This document shows, piece by piece, positions 23,882-33,289 of a DNA stretch of 37,395 nt. Position 1 is the first letter of the stretch; each line of letters begins with the position of its first letter. The notes below the pieces were generated by a model. That model was not told the DNA's origin and did not search any database. It saw only the letters and a program-made list of their open reading frames with translations. The translations under genes were made by a program, and so were the position numbers. The DNA comes from CBFDBT01 sp965603115 (lineage in GTDB: Bacteria > Pseudomonadota > Alphaproteobacteria > Sphingomonadales > Kordiimonadaceae): assembly GCA_965603115.1 (NCBI GenBank), contig CBFDBT010000005.1, positions 1 through 37,395 on the forward strand, read 5' to 3'.

Positions 23882-25177
23882 TTACCCATCCCTCAAAATA
23901 GCACCTTTGAAGCCATCACTGTCTAATTTGACGTCTGCCAAGCGCGCTTGTACCAATTTAGTGCCCATAAGGTCTGCGCCCAACAGACTCGCACCAATCA
24001 TATTGGCGCCTGTGCAATCCGCTTTTGTCAACTGCGCATTATCCAGTATAGCCATAGACAGGTTAACCGGCCATGTACTTCCTTTTGGCTCGCCTTCCTT
24101 GCTTACCAATATTAATGGAATTAGCTTTGTCTGCGTTAAATTAGCCTTAGCCAAACTACTCCCGCGCAAATTGGCCCCATCCAGTCGAGCTTTTGATAAG
24201 TTTGCTTGCTCAAGATTTGCGCATGACATATCTGTCATAATTAACCGCGTACCACTCAGGTCTGAGTTGCTAAGGTTAGCGCCCCTAAGATTAGCGCCGT
24301 CAAGAACGGCCCCCGACAAATCCAAACCGCTCAAATCCGCATTTTGAAGATCGCAGCGGTGGCCCGTTGCGCCATTACTTTCAACCCAGAGCTTATGCCC
24401 TTCTAGAATGCTGGTAATCGCTGTGCGAATATCGGCGTTGATTTGCTCATGGGTTTTCGGGTCCAAGTCGCTTTTTAAACCTAAGACCTCCTCCAAATCC
24501 ACCCCCGCCATAGTGGCACCCGTGATATCAGCTCCGGTCAAATTTGCACCCTTCAAGATAGTATTATTTAGGTTTGCCCGGGTTAAATTAGCACCCATCA
24601 GATTTGCTCTCGTAAGGTCCGCACCCTTAAAATTTGCCTTCTCAAGGTTTGCGCCAGAAAAATCTGCCTCTATAAAGTCGCAATCGTCAAAGACCGCTCC
24701 TGTACAATCAGCATTTCTCAGTGATGCACGAGACAAGCGCCCTCCGCTCAAATTAATATTCTGCAATTCAGCGTCGGTCAAATCTGCTTGCCGCAGGTCT
24801 GCGGTTACCACTTTAACATTTTCGCCTTTGTCATTAAGCAATGTTCCGCAGCGCAAATCAGCATTCGTGAGCTTAGCACCGTTCAGAATAGCTTTATAAA
24901 AATTGGCGCCACGCAACTCAGCACGGGACAAATTACTGTCGCTGAGATCCGCTTTCATAAATGAAGCGCCAAACCCGTCAAGGTCCAGCAGATCGCCATT
25001 ACAAATCTCACAGCCCTGTAAGATGGCACCCACGAATTTAGCGGAGCGGAAATTAGAATCGTTAAAGGTAAACCCGCTTAGATCAGACTGTGTCAGATCG
25101 GCGCGTTGTCCTTTATCTTGGTCCTGAAGCCATATGACATGGTCGTCGAAAATGGTTACCAGTTCTTGGGGAATCAT
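23882..25177 (-). CDS. pentapeptide-repeat protein with two repeat modules
   Basis: A 431-residue protein made almost wholly of A(D/N)LXX-type pentapeptide repeats, which fold as a right-handed quadrilateral beta-helix. Two modules are visible, each led by a related segment: residues 13-35 (H13, W16, then RADLTQSDLSG) and 261-284 (H261, W264, then RCDLQNADLSG), with a non-repeat linker at about 228-260. Another short break occurs near 365-380. No signal peptide or membrane segment is seen, so it is probably cytosolic. Function is unknown; gyrase protection is known only for some family members. Confidence 0.85.
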   Translation of the reverse strand: MIPQELVTIFDDHVIWLQDQDKGQRADLTQSDLSGFTFNDSNFRSAKFVGAILQGCEICNGDLLDLDGFGASFMKADLSDSNLSRAELRGANFYKAILNGAKLTNADLRCGTLLNDKGENVKVVTADLRQADLTDAELQNINLSGGRLSRASLRNADCTGAVFDDCDFIEADFSGANLEKANFKGADLTRANLMGANLTRANLNNTILKGANLTGADITGATMAGVDLEEVLGLKSDLDPKTHEQINADIRTAITSILEGHKLWVESNGATGHRCDLQNADLSGLDLSGAVLDGANLRGANLSNSDLSGTRLIMTDMSCANLEQANLSKARLDGANLRGSSLAKANLTQTKLIPLILVSKEGEPKGSTWPVNLSMAILDNAQLTKADCTGANMIGASLLGADLMGTKLVQARLADVKLDSDGFKGAILRDG

Positions 25178-25300
25178 AACAAATACTCACAGCTAATTTC
25201 ATATTTTGCTGACAATAACCTCATAGCCTTGAAGATTTAGTTTAAAAATCTCTCAAATTTTAAGAAAATGCCCGCCAAATATTTCTCTTCAATCTAATGT

Positions 25301-25328
25301 TTGACTCATGGCATGCAGGCTCTAGGAT
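25301..25328 (+). promoter_or_regulatory. putative sigma70-type promoter of the M20 gene
   Basis: TTGACT (25301-25306) and TAGGAT (25323-25328) are 16 bases apart, placing transcription start about 25 bases before the ATG at 25360. Confidence 0.35.
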
Positions 25329-25359
25329 GCTCAGCATATCTTTTATTTGGAGAATATTA

Positions 25360-26802
25360 ATGTCAGTAGGTAACAAAATACTCGTCAGTACAACAGCCAT
25401 GATGATGTCCTTATCGGGGGCAATAGCCCAAGATAACAATGAGCAAGATACAGTGCTTAGTGATCTCGATGGTCGCTATGATACTGTTGCCTCCATTGCC
25501 AAGTCATTGTGGGATTTTTCCGAAGTTGGCTATCAAGAAACGAAAAGCAGTGCGCTACTGCAAGCCCACTTAAAAGAAGAAGGCTTTAAAGTAAAAGCCG
25601 GTGTTGCCGGTATCCCTACTGCCTTTGAAGCCACTTTTGGTGAAGGCGGTCCTGTAATCGCTATCCTTGCCGAGTATGACGCGCTGCCAGGCATTAACCA
25701 AGACGCCGTGGCAACACGCAACCCCATCGAGGGTAAAGGCGCGGGCCAAGCCTGCGGCCACAATTTATTTGGTGCGGGCTCAGTGGAAGCCGCGGTTGCT
25801 GTAAAAAAATGGCTGAAACGCACTGGCACCAAAGGCACTATTCGCTTGCTGGGTACACCAGCAGAAGAAGGCGGCAGTGGCAAGGTCTATATGGTACGTG
25901 AAGGCCTGTTTGACGATGTAAATTTTGCTCTCCACTGGCATCCGGGCGATAAAAACTCCGCTTCAGCCAGAACGACACTGGCTAATCGCTCTGCAAAATT
26001 CCGCTTTTATGGTATCTCTGCCCATGCGGCGGCGGCTCCGCAAAATGCACGCTCCGCTCTTGATGGCGTTGAATCGATGAATGCCATGGTCAATATGTTG
26101 CGTGAGCATGTACCACAAGAAACCCGTATCCATTATGTCATCACCGAAGGGGGTTTTGCACCCAATGTTGTGCCAGATTTTGCCGAGGTTTTTTATTATC
26201 TCCGCCACCCTAAAGCTGCTGTGGTACAAGAGCTATGGAAGCGACTGGAAAAAACAGCCCAAGGCGCAGCCATGGGCACGGGCACCGAGGTAAAATGGGA
26301 AATCATTCACGGCAACCATCCTGTTCTGGTTAATGAAACCCTTGCCAGAGTGGTTGACGCCAAACTGCGTGATATTGGCGGCATTACCTATTCAAATGAA
26401 GAGAATAAATTTGCTGAAAAGCTATATAAAACACTGAATAATCCAACCCTAAAGCTTACCAGCCAAAAGGCCATCCAGCCCTTCAGTATTTCTCAAGGAT
26501 ATGGTTCAACCGATGTGGGGGATGTGTCCATGACAGTGCCAACCGTTGGTATGTCTACTGCTGGCTGGGTGCCGGGCACCAGTGCGCATTCATGGCAAGC
26601 TGTGGCGGCCAGTGGCACATCCATAGGATATAAAGGCGCTTATCTAGCGGCCAAAGGCTTGGCGCTTACCGCGCAAGAACTGTTTGAAAATGCAGAGTTG
26701 CGCAAAAAAGCCCGCGCTGAATTTGACAAACGCCGTGGTGGGGACTTTAAATATATCCCTCTACTAGGGGATCGAAAGCCACCGCTAGACTATAGAAAAT
26801 AA
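25360..26802 (+). CDS. exported M20-family amidohydrolase (AbgB-like)
   Basis: A 480-residue metallo-aminoacylase with a signal peptide (about 1-23, ending GAIA). The two-metal-site motifs are AEYDALPG (104-111), CGHN (132-135), PAEEGG (167-172) and LHWHPG (191-196), and a dimerisation domain follows (FYGISAHAAAAP). The length and motifs match AbgB-type p-aminobenzoyl-glutamate/amide hydrolases; the actual amide is not known. The ATG at 25360 has GGAGAA eight bases upstream; a longer frame from 25297 would add 21 residues and spoil the signal peptide. Being exported is unusual for AbgB, which is cytosolic in E. coli. Confidence 0.88.
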   Translation: MSVGNKILVSTTAMMMSLSGAIAQDNNEQDTVLSDLDGRYDTVASIAKSLWDFSEVGYQETKSSALLQAHLKEEGFKVKAGVAGIPTAFEATFGEGGPVIAILAEYDALPGINQDAVATRNPIEGKGAGQACGHNLFGAGSVEAAVAVKKWLKRTGTKGTIRLLGTPAEEGGSGKVYMVREGLFDDVNFALHWHPGDKNSASARTTLANRSAKFRFYGISAHAAAAPQNARSALDGVESMNAMVNMLREHVPQETRIHYVITEGGFAPNVVPDFAEVFYYLRHPKAAVVQELWKRLEKTAQGAAMGTGTEVKWEIIHGNHPVLVNETLARVVDAKLRDIGGITYSNEENKFAEKLYKTLNNPTLKLTSQKAIQPFSISQGYGSTDVGDVSMTVPTVGMSTAGWVPGTSAHSWQAVAASGTSIGYKGAYLAAKGLALTAQELFENAELRKKARAEFDKRRGGDFKYIPLLGDRKPPLDYRK

Positions 26803-26843
26803 GGTCTATTCTATCACTGGCTAAAGCCAAGGGGTATGAGAAG

Positions 26844-27467
26844 ATGGAAATAAAAAATCGTACGATGGAGAATTTTCCGTCCGTTCTGCTAACACTGCTT
26901 AGTATTGTTCAGGCAATAGCGCTTGAAGAACTTTGGGGACAGTTACAGGCCAGCACCTATTTATACGAAGCGACATGGCTCGCCCTGCTTGGTGGACTGC
27001 AAATGGGCTTAAGCCTGCTGACCATCATTCTCATCTGGTTGCTCTATGTTGATCTCGTGCTGCGCATTCGCTTCACACCAACGGCACTTGATGCAGTCCT
27101 ACCCTTTTTTATAGGCCTCATTCAGTTTTTACTTGTCGCTATGGCAACGCCTGAAACGCTGGGGCAGTGGACCATAGTGTTCGCCATGCTTCTTGGCATA
27201 GTGAACTATATTAACCACAAGACCATGCGGCGGGCTAGGCAAGAGGCACACAATGATTTTTTTAACAATGTATCTCCCGCAACAACAAGGAATTTTTTAA
27301 ACAGAGGTTTCTTTATAGTGACTTTCCTGCTCGCAGGTATCTGGTTGTATATAAGTGGTGATCATAGCTGGATCGCGCTTGTGATCCTGCTGGTGATATT
27401 AGGACGGCTGGCTTATATATTTAAAGTGGTTTCAAACGTTTGGCGTGTCACGAACGTCAAAGGTTAG
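26844..27467 (+). CDS. integral membrane protein of unknown function
   Basis: A 207-residue protein with about six hydrophobic helices (roughly 12-30, 45-68, 75-95, 101-120, 150-168, 172-192). No catalytic or transport motif was recognised. The ATG follows AAGGGG by about ten bases. It begins 41 bases after the M20 gene on the same strand and may be cotranscribed with it. Confidence 0.7.
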   Translation: MEIKNRTMENFPSVLLTLLSIVQAIALEELWGQLQASTYLYEATWLALLGGLQMGLSLLTIILIWLLYVDLVLRIRFTPTALDAVLPFFIGLIQFLLVAMATPETLGQWTIVFAMLLGIVNYINHKTMRRARQEAHNDFFNNVSPATTRNFLNRGFFIVTFLLAGIWLYISGDHSWIALVILLVILGRLAYIFKVVSNVWRVTNVKG

Positions 27468-27561
27468 GCAAGCCAGTGACATATTTGTTTTTCATGATTT
27501 TTCTTTTGTACTTAGCGCGCGCACCTCTTATACAATCTGCAAAGATTAAAAGGATACTCAT

Positions 27562-27903
27562 ATGAGCGAATTGCCTGCCTGCCCGAAATGTGCTTCGGCC
27601 TATACCTACGAAGATGGTGCAATCCTTGTTTGCCCTGAGTGCGCCCACGAATGGGCAATTAGTCACGTATCCGAAACGAATGAGTCTAAAAAACAAATAT
27701 GTGACTCTAACGGCACGCCGCTCGCGGACGGGGATAGCGTCACGGTTATCAAAGACCTCAAGGTTAAAGGCTCGTCACTTGTTGTTAAGGTTGGCACCAA
27801 GGTTAAAAGCATTCGCTTAGTGGACGGTGACCATGACATCGATTGCAAAATCCCCGGTGTCGGTGCAATGAGCCTTAAGTCAGAGTTTGTTAAAAAAATA
27901 TAA
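27562..27903 (+). CDS. phnA: PhnA/YjdM-family zinc-ribbon protein
   Basis: A 113-residue protein with an N-terminal zinc ribbon (CPKC at 8-11, CPEC at 25-28) and the PhnA domain (about 45-112, DSNGTPLADGDSVTVIKDLKVKG). Despite the name, family members are not needed for phosphonate breakdown and no phosphonate gene is near; the role is unknown. AAGGATACTCAT precedes the ATG, giving a good ribosome site. It stands alone between the membrane protein and the binding-protein operon. Confidence 0.92.
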   Translation: MSELPACPKCASAYTYEDGAILVCPECAHEWAISHVSETNESKKQICDSNGTPLADGDSVTVIKDLKVKGSSLVVKVGTKVKSIRLVDGDHDIDCKIPGVGAMSLKSEFVKKI

Positions 27904-27926
27904 AATGCTCTTGGTGATATTTGATG

Positions 27927-28054
27927 GCAGCACTTGCTGCATAAATCACAGCAACTAGTTGAAACCTTCAGGGTATGAGCTTCCTTCAGCCCTGCACTAC
28001 ACAGAAAGTCTCATAGAAAAATTAGACAATAATTAACTTTTGTGTAACTATAAT
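27927..28054 (+). promoter_or_regulatory. promoter region of the binding protein-kinase operon
   Basis: The 200-base gap has a perfect TATAAT (28049-28054) 50 bases before the ATG; upstream only a weak -35 (TAGACA near 28023, spacing long). Before it are a GCAGC-ACTT-GCTGC hairpin (27927-27940), the palindrome CAACTAGTTG (27952-27961) and CAGGG/CCCTG dyads, any of which could be an operator. This suggests activator-dependent transcription. Confidence 0.35.
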
Positions 28055-28103
28055 AGAAATATGAAGACATTGATTGGGGTCGATATTCATTTTGGGAGGC
28101 TCT

Positions 28104-28913
28104 ATGAAGCTCGCATTGATGTCCATAATCGCAATCGCATTTCTAACTATTCCATCCGCCTCATATCAAGACCCTTGCCCTCGTTTAGCTACAACAACCT
28201 CTATGAAAAGTAGCGGCTTGCTTGATCTCCTGCAAAAAACCTATGAGAATGAAAATAACTGCACACTCAAAATTCAAAGCCTTGGCACCGGCGCTGCCCT
28301 GCGCTTAGGCCGCACTGGCGCTGTGGATGTCCTTCTTGTTCATTCACCAGCTGCCGAGATAAAGTTTGTTTCTGGAGGGTATGGCGTCAAACGCATCCCC
28401 GTCATGCAGAATGATTTTTTACTGGTTGGCCCAGCCCATGACCCGGCGAATATAAAATCTGCTACATCAGTGTCGGATGCTCTTCGCCGTATTTTTAAGA
28501 CAAAATCCCTTTTTCTATCGAGAGGGGATGATAGCGGCACTCACAAAAAAGAACTGCACCTTTGGAGAAGCGCTCGGCTTACACCTTTTGGGTCATGGTA
28601 TTTTGAATCTGGTGTTAGCATGGGCAAGCTCTTGAGCCAAAGCGAAGAAAAACAGGGCTATCTGTTGATAGACCGGGGAACATGGTTATGGTCACATGAA
28701 CAAAGCACGCTCCTTGCCTTATTTGAAGGCGGCGATGACCTGATTAATCCCTATAGTATTATAGCGGTAAAACCGACGCTGGAAAATGGGATAAACACGA
28801 TATCCGCCAACACTTTCATAAAGTGGATTACATCGGATAGAATACAAGCCCTCATTGCCAATTATAAAATAAAAGATCAGCAATTATTTCACCCTGCCAA
28901 GCAGCAAGAATAG
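28104..28913 (+). CDS. TupA-like periplasmic oxyanion-binding protein
   Basis: A 269-residue exported protein (signal peptide about 1-20) of the tungstate/molybdate type II binding-protein group. The family pattern is clear: ATTTSMKSSGLLD (29-41), GTGAALRLGRTGAVDVLLVH (61-80), MQNDFLLVGPAHDPANI (101-117), SRGDDSGTHKKE (129-140) and WYFESG (155-160). TupA proteins normally feed the TupBC ABC transporter, but neither permease nor ATPase is here. Instead a histidine kinase follows after seven bases. GGGAGG precedes the chosen ATG; an upstream ATG at 28074 would add ten residues before the signal peptide. Two cysteines (C25, C53) might be bridged. Confidence 0.85.
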   Translation: MKLALMSIIAIAFLTIPSASYQDPCPRLATTTSMKSSGLLDLLQKTYENENNCTLKIQSLGTGAALRLGRTGAVDVLLVHSPAAEIKFVSGGYGVKRIPVMQNDFLLVGPAHDPANIKSATSVSDALRRIFKTKSLFLSRGDDSGTHKKELHLWRSARLTPFGSWYFESGVSMGKLLSQSEEKQGYLLIDRGTWLWSHEQSTLLALFEGGDDLINPYSIIAVKPTLENGINTISANTFIKWITSDRIQALIANYKIKDQQLFHPAKQQE

Positions 28914-28920
28914 ATTGCAG

Positions 28921-30609
28921 ATGCTTAATTTTATCAAACGTATCACCCTTTTACACAAATTGCTGTTTATCCTGATCGGAACAGGACTTGGCTTTATATA
29001 TTTGTCCTATATAGAAATTCAGCGCATAAAAAAAGTGACCTCCGTACGGGAGGCGATGACGATTAGCATGTATAATGCGCGCCTGAACACCGAAATTATT
29101 CACACCGCCTATTCTCATGAAATTGAGGCATGGCGAACGGTTCTGCTTCGAGGTTTAAATGCAGATAGTTATCATAATGACTTATCAAAATTTTATGATG
29201 CTGAACGAAAAGTAATAGCCTTGACAGAGGCCTTTATTTTGCAAAAAGACCTGCCAAAAAGTGCCCTTAATGCCATTGAAAAATTTGCTAAACTTCACAG
29301 GGCTTTAGGGTTGAAATATCGTAATGCCCTTGTGGTCTTTCATGAAGGCACAGCAACACCACATATGGAGGCTGACCAATTTGCTCGCGAGGCTGAAGCC
29401 GCGCCACTACAGCAGTTGGGGGTTTTGAACAATATCATTATTTCTCATCACCAAAAAACTGTAGCCGAAACAGAACAACATCTGGAAGCAGAACAAACAA
29501 ACGCCCTAATAGTTTCCTTTCTGTATTTTATCCTCTTATCAATATTGGTAGCAAGCATGTTTTATAGAAATATCGTTCGCCCAGTAGGTCGGGTCGTTTC
29601 AGATGCCAATACCTTGGCATCAGGTGATCTATCGCACCAAATTACCATCTCTACAGATGGGGAGATAGGAACAATTCAAAAAGTCATGGAAAAAATGCGC
29701 CATGAACTTGTGGCCATCATTGATGACCACCGCCTTGCCCGCGAAGAAGCCCATGCCATCGGTCTGAAGTTAAAAAGATTAAACCTCGAACTAGAGGACC
29801 GCGTTGCCAAAAGAACTCTGGCGCTAAACACTGCATATGAACAGGCAGAAAATGCCAATCAGAGCAAATCCCAATTTCTGGCCAATATGAGCCATGAATT
29901 GAGAACGCCCCTAAATGCTATCATCGGCTTTTCAGATATGCTCCTTGCGCCATCTGCAGGGAAGAGTGTCAGTCCAGACAAACAGACAGAATATTTATCT
30001 TACATCAAGCAAAGTGGGGATCACCTTCTGTCAGTTATCAACGATGTTCTTGACTTGTCAAAAATTGAGAGCGCCAATCTCCAAATCTATCCGCAAGAAT
30101 GTAATGTGAATGAGCTTATGGAAGAAGCCTATAATATCAATTTAATTCTCGCCAAGGACGCCAAACTTATAATGAGCTTTGCTCCTGACAAAAATATTCC
30201 TCTCATTCAGGCAGATACGCGCCTTCTTTACCAAAGTATTTTGAATCTCATATCCAATGCGATCAAATTTTCAGATGCAGGGGATGAAATTATTCTATCC
30301 ACCAGCATGCAAAATAATAATGTGCAAATTAGTGTAGAAGATACTGGGCTTGGCATGACGAATGAAGAGTGTGAACGCGTTATACTACCTTTTGAGCAAG
30401 TTGCAGATATTATGTCCAGAAATGTGGATGGAACAGGGTTGGGCCTGCCTATCGTAAAGGGCATAGTAGAAGAGCACGGCGGTTCTTTTTTACTTAAATC
30501 AAAGCTGGGTGTAGGTACTAAGGCTACTATTATTTTACCGCAGGGAGATCGTACTGAGGAGTCATCGTCTAGTCATATAAAAACAAGCCCCCTTAAGGTT
30601 GTTAAATAA
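28921..30609 (+). CDS. membrane sensor histidine kinase paired with the TupA-like protein
   Basis: A 562-residue sensor kinase: helix 1 (about 11-30), a mostly helical periplasmic domain (31-193), helix 2 (195-214), HAMP (about 210-262), a coiled coil (265-310), HisKA with H325 in ANMSHELRTPLNAIIG, and HATPase with N446 (NLISNAIKFSD), the G1 box DTGLGM (474-479) and the G2 box GTGLGL (504-509). No receiver or phosphotransfer domain is fused and no response regulator gene is adjacent. The start is ATG 28921, seven bases after the binding-protein stop (a TTG at 28915 is less likely). Overall it looks like a sensor reading ligand-bound state of its neighbour. Confidence 0.92.
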   Translation: MLNFIKRITLLHKLLFILIGTGLGFIYLSYIEIQRIKKVTSVREAMTISMYNARLNTEIIHTAYSHEIEAWRTVLLRGLNADSYHNDLSKFYDAERKVIALTEAFILQKDLPKSALNAIEKFAKLHRALGLKYRNALVVFHEGTATPHMEADQFAREAEAAPLQQLGVLNNIIISHHQKTVAETEQHLEAEQTNALIVSFLYFILLSILVASMFYRNIVRPVGRVVSDANTLASGDLSHQITISTDGEIGTIQKVMEKMRHELVAIIDDHRLAREEAHAIGLKLKRLNLELEDRVAKRTLALNTAYEQAENANQSKSQFLANMSHELRTPLNAIIGFSDMLLAPSAGKSVSPDKQTEYLSYIKQSGDHLLSVINDVLDLSKIESANLQIYPQECNVNELMEEAYNINLILAKDAKLIMSFAPDKNIPLIQADTRLLYQSILNLISNAIKFSDAGDEIILSTSMQNNNVQISVEDTGLGMTNEECERVILPFEQVADIMSRNVDGTGLGLPIVKGIVEEHGGSFLLKSKLGVGTKATIILPQGDRTEESSSSHIKTSPLKVVK

Positions 30610-30624
30610 AAATAGACTCCAATA

Positions 30625-32160
30625 TTAGCGGGAAGAATTCCGGACATAGTCTTCCCGCAATTCACGTTTTAAAACTTTGCCAATCGCACTGCGCGGCAGG
30701 GCATCCGTGAAGACCACATCACTTAGTCGCTGGGTTTTGCCAACACGTTCTGCAAACCAGCCTTTGATAACATCGCCTTCCATCTTTGAGCCTTTAGCCA
30801 GCACAACAACCGCAACTGGGGTTTCTCCCCAGTCTTCACTTGGCACACCGATTACGGCAACATCAGCCACTGCAATATGTTTCATAAGCTCAAGCTCAAG
30901 GTCGCTCGGGTAGATATTAAAGCCGCCAGAAATGATCATATCTTTTTTGCGATCCATTAAAGTCAGAAATCCGTCTTCATCAAAGACACCGATATCTCCT
31001 GTTCGAATAAAGCGTAGGCCACTTGGGTCATACCACTCAGTCTCAAGGGTCTTTTCGGGTAGGCCGTGGTATCCTTTCATCATGGCATTGGATCGACCAA
31101 CCACTTCCCCAAGTTCCCCCTGCTCAACTTCATTACCAGCATCATCGATAAGGCGAATGTCGTGGCCCTCAGCCGGTGCGCCAACAGTGTGAAGCTTATT
31201 AGGGAACATGTGCGCTGCCAGCACACAGCTACCGCCGCCTTCCGTCATGCCATAAAACTCTACCAAACCTCCCGGCCAGCGTTTGACAATATCGGCTTTC
31301 AACTCAGCGGAAAAAGGGGCGCTTGTGCAAAATTTTACGACAAAACTATCGAGGTCATAATTGTCGAAATTTTCATAGTCCATGATGCGTTTGTATTGAA
31401 CAGGCACAAGCATGGCGTGGGTAGCACGGTGTTTGCTGGCCAGTTGCACATATTTCGCAGCGTCAAATTTACCCGCTATTACAATAGTGCCACCAAGGGC
31501 AATGGCCGGAATAAAGCTGACAAGCGTGGTGTTCGAATAAAGCGGGGTCGCAATCATAGTGACCGATGATGTGTCATACCCAAAAACAACGCCCGCGCGT
31601 TCAATGTGAGCGCTGCGCATACCGTGGCTTTGCACGATGCCTTTTGGCTCGCCCGTGGTCCCTGAGGAATAAATGATATTGAACGGCAAATCAGGCTCAA
31701 TCGTAACCGCCATCGGTTGCTTTGGCGCCGAGGCATACCATTTCTCAAACTGAGCAGCCTCTAGGGAGATAACATTAACCGACGAGTCAAGATGAGGAGA
31801 AACACTGCCAAACAAATTATGGTCAAGAAACAACAAGCTTGCCCCGCTATTTTTTGTCATACCCGCAATTGATTTTCCCGTGGCCGAGGGGGCGATAAGA
31901 GCGGGCGCAAGGCCAGCGCGAAGAGCACCTAAAAAGAGCACTACATAAGGAATGCTGTTCACACCGCACATGGCAATGGTCTCGCCCATTTTAAGGCCTG
32001 CTTGTTGCAGAGCAGCCGCCACACAGTCCATTTGTTGGTCAAGCGCCTTATAAGAAAGCTCTAGGCCATCATGAATAAGCGCAACCTTGCCCCCATCAGT
32101 TTTGGCATGATCTCGCACAAGATCTGGTACAATAAAAAACTCTTCTGGCTGATCTGGCAC
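30625..32160 (-). CDS. class I AMP-forming acyl-CoA synthetase
   Basis: A 511-residue ANL-superfamily ligase. The phosphate loop YSSGTTGEPKG (164-174), the FYGMTEGGG adenine motif, RTGDIGVFDEDGFLTLMDRKKDMIISGGFNIYP hinge region, and the C-terminal lysine in PRSAIGKVLKREL are all present. It would activate a carboxylic acid as acyl-AMP and transfer it to CoA; medium-chain or aromatic acid specificity cannot be read. Start is GTG (32160), nine bases after AGGGA. It is monocistronic and convergent with the kinase gene, 15 bases apart. Confidence 0.9.
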   Translation of the reverse strand: MPDQPEEFFIVPDLVRDHAKTDGGKVALIHDGLELSYKALDQQMDCVAAALQQAGLKMGETIAMCGVNSIPYVVLFLGALRAGLAPALIAPSATGKSIAGMTKNSGASLLFLDHNLFGSVSPHLDSSVNVISLEAAQFEKWYASAPKQPMAVTIEPDLPFNIIYSSGTTGEPKGIVQSHGMRSAHIERAGVVFGYDTSSVTMIATPLYSNTTLVSFIPAIALGGTIVIAGKFDAAKYVQLASKHRATHAMLVPVQYKRIMDYENFDNYDLDSFVVKFCTSAPFSAELKADIVKRWPGGLVEFYGMTEGGGSCVLAAHMFPNKLHTVGAPAEGHDIRLIDDAGNEVEQGELGEVVGRSNAMMKGYHGLPEKTLETEWYDPSGLRFIRTGDIGVFDEDGFLTLMDRKKDMIISGGFNIYPSDLELELMKHIAVADVAVIGVPSEDWGETPVAVVVLAKGSKMEGDVIKGWFAERVGKTQRLSDVVFTDALPRSAIGKVLKRELREDYVRNSSR

Positions 32161-32362
32161 GACTATAATCCCTATAAATTAAATGTAGCTTTCTTGTGAA
32201 CATAAGACAGCAAACAATAAGCCAAGTCAGGTTTTTGTAAAGGGGTCTTGTATGTCTTGTGAAAAATATTCATGATATAAAATGAAAGAAATACTAAGAC
32301 CATAGACAAAGCTGTTTATTAGGCCCCGCCTTAGCGTGGACAAAAGAATTTAGGAGACATTG

Positions 32363-33289
32363 ATGACTGTTGTAACGGGCGCTGTAGTGCAAGTAGGAAC
32401 CCCACTTTTTGACAAAAAAGCAACCTTTGAAAAACTCGCCCATTTCACCCATAAGGCAGCGTCCGACGGTGCGGAGCTGGTTGTCTTTCCCGAAGCTTTC
32501 ATTGGTGGCTACCCAAAGGGTCTTGATTTTGGGGTCCGTCTTGGCTCGCGCTCCGACGAAGGACGAGCCATGTTTGAACGTTATTATAATCAGGCGATAG
32601 AAGTTCCTGGTACTGACTGTGAAGCAATAAGTGCCATAGTAGCCGAAGCCGGTGTGCATATGGTCATCGGCGTGGTCGAGCGCGACGGCGGCACGCTTTA
32701 TTGCACCTCGCTATATTTTGCCCCAAGCGGCGAACTTCTCGGCAAACATAGAAAACTCATGCCAACTGCACTTGAGCGTGTGGTCTGGGGATTTGGTGAC
32801 GGCTCCACACTCGTCGCGCCAAAGACAAACCTTGGCGTTCTCGGCGGGGCGATTTGCTGGGAAAATTTCATGCCGCAAGTGCGCCTTTCAATGTATGGCA
32901 AAGGCGTCGAGTTTTACTGCGCGCCCACGGTTGATGACCGTGATGTATGGCTACCTTTGATGCAAACAACCGCGCTTGAAGGCCGCTGCTTTGTCCTTTC
33001 AGCCAACCAGTTCATGAAGCGGTCTGACGGGCCTGAGGATTATCACCCTATTCAGGGTGATGATGCTGATACAGTCCTTATTCGCGGGGGGAGCTGCATC
33101 ATATCCCCGATGGGTAAAATACTGGCAGGGCCTATCTTCGGTGAAGAAACCATCCTGATGGCCGAGCTTGATAAAAGCGAGATTGTGCGGGGTAAATATG
33201 ACCTTGATGTCGTGGGCCATTATGCCCGTCCCGATGTCTTTTCACTGAGCGTAAACGAAAGCGTTCAGTCAATTTTAGACACCAAATAA
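32363..33289 (+). CDS. nitrilase
   Basis: A 308-residue carbon-nitrogen hydrolase with the complete triad E44 (VFPEAFIGGYPKG), K131 (GKHRKLMPT) and C165 (GGAICWENFMP). The CWENFMP context is that of true nitrilases (R-CN to R-COOH plus ammonia) rather than amidases or carbamoylases. The substrate (aliphatic or aryl) is unknown. AGGAG lies six bases before the ATG; a preceding TTG is too close to it. It is divergent from the acyl-CoA ligase across a 202-base gap, and the two could share carboxylate metabolism: the nitrilase product may be the ligase substrate (inference). Confidence 0.9.
   Translation: MTVVTGAVVQVGTPLFDKKATFEKLAHFTHKAASDGAELVVFPEAFIGGYPKGLDFGVRLGSRSDEGRAMFERYYNQAIEVPGTDCEAISAIVAEAGVHMVIGVVERDGGTLYCTSLYFAPSGELLGKHRKLMPTALERVVWGFGDGSTLVAPKTNLGVLGGAICWENFMPQVRLSMYGKGVEFYCAPTVDDRDVWLPLMQTTALEGRCFVLSANQFMKRSDGPEDYHPIQGDDADTVLIRGGSCIISPMGKILAGPIFGEETILMAELDKSEIVRGKYDLDVVGHYARPDVFSLSVNESVQSILDTK

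Noticed and set aside
23838..24899. Long plus-strand frames rich in S/A/F/P (about 160 residues each) opposite the pentapeptide-repeat gene
   Set aside because: They are antisense shadows of a highly repetitive coding sequence, with periodic composition copied from the repeats.
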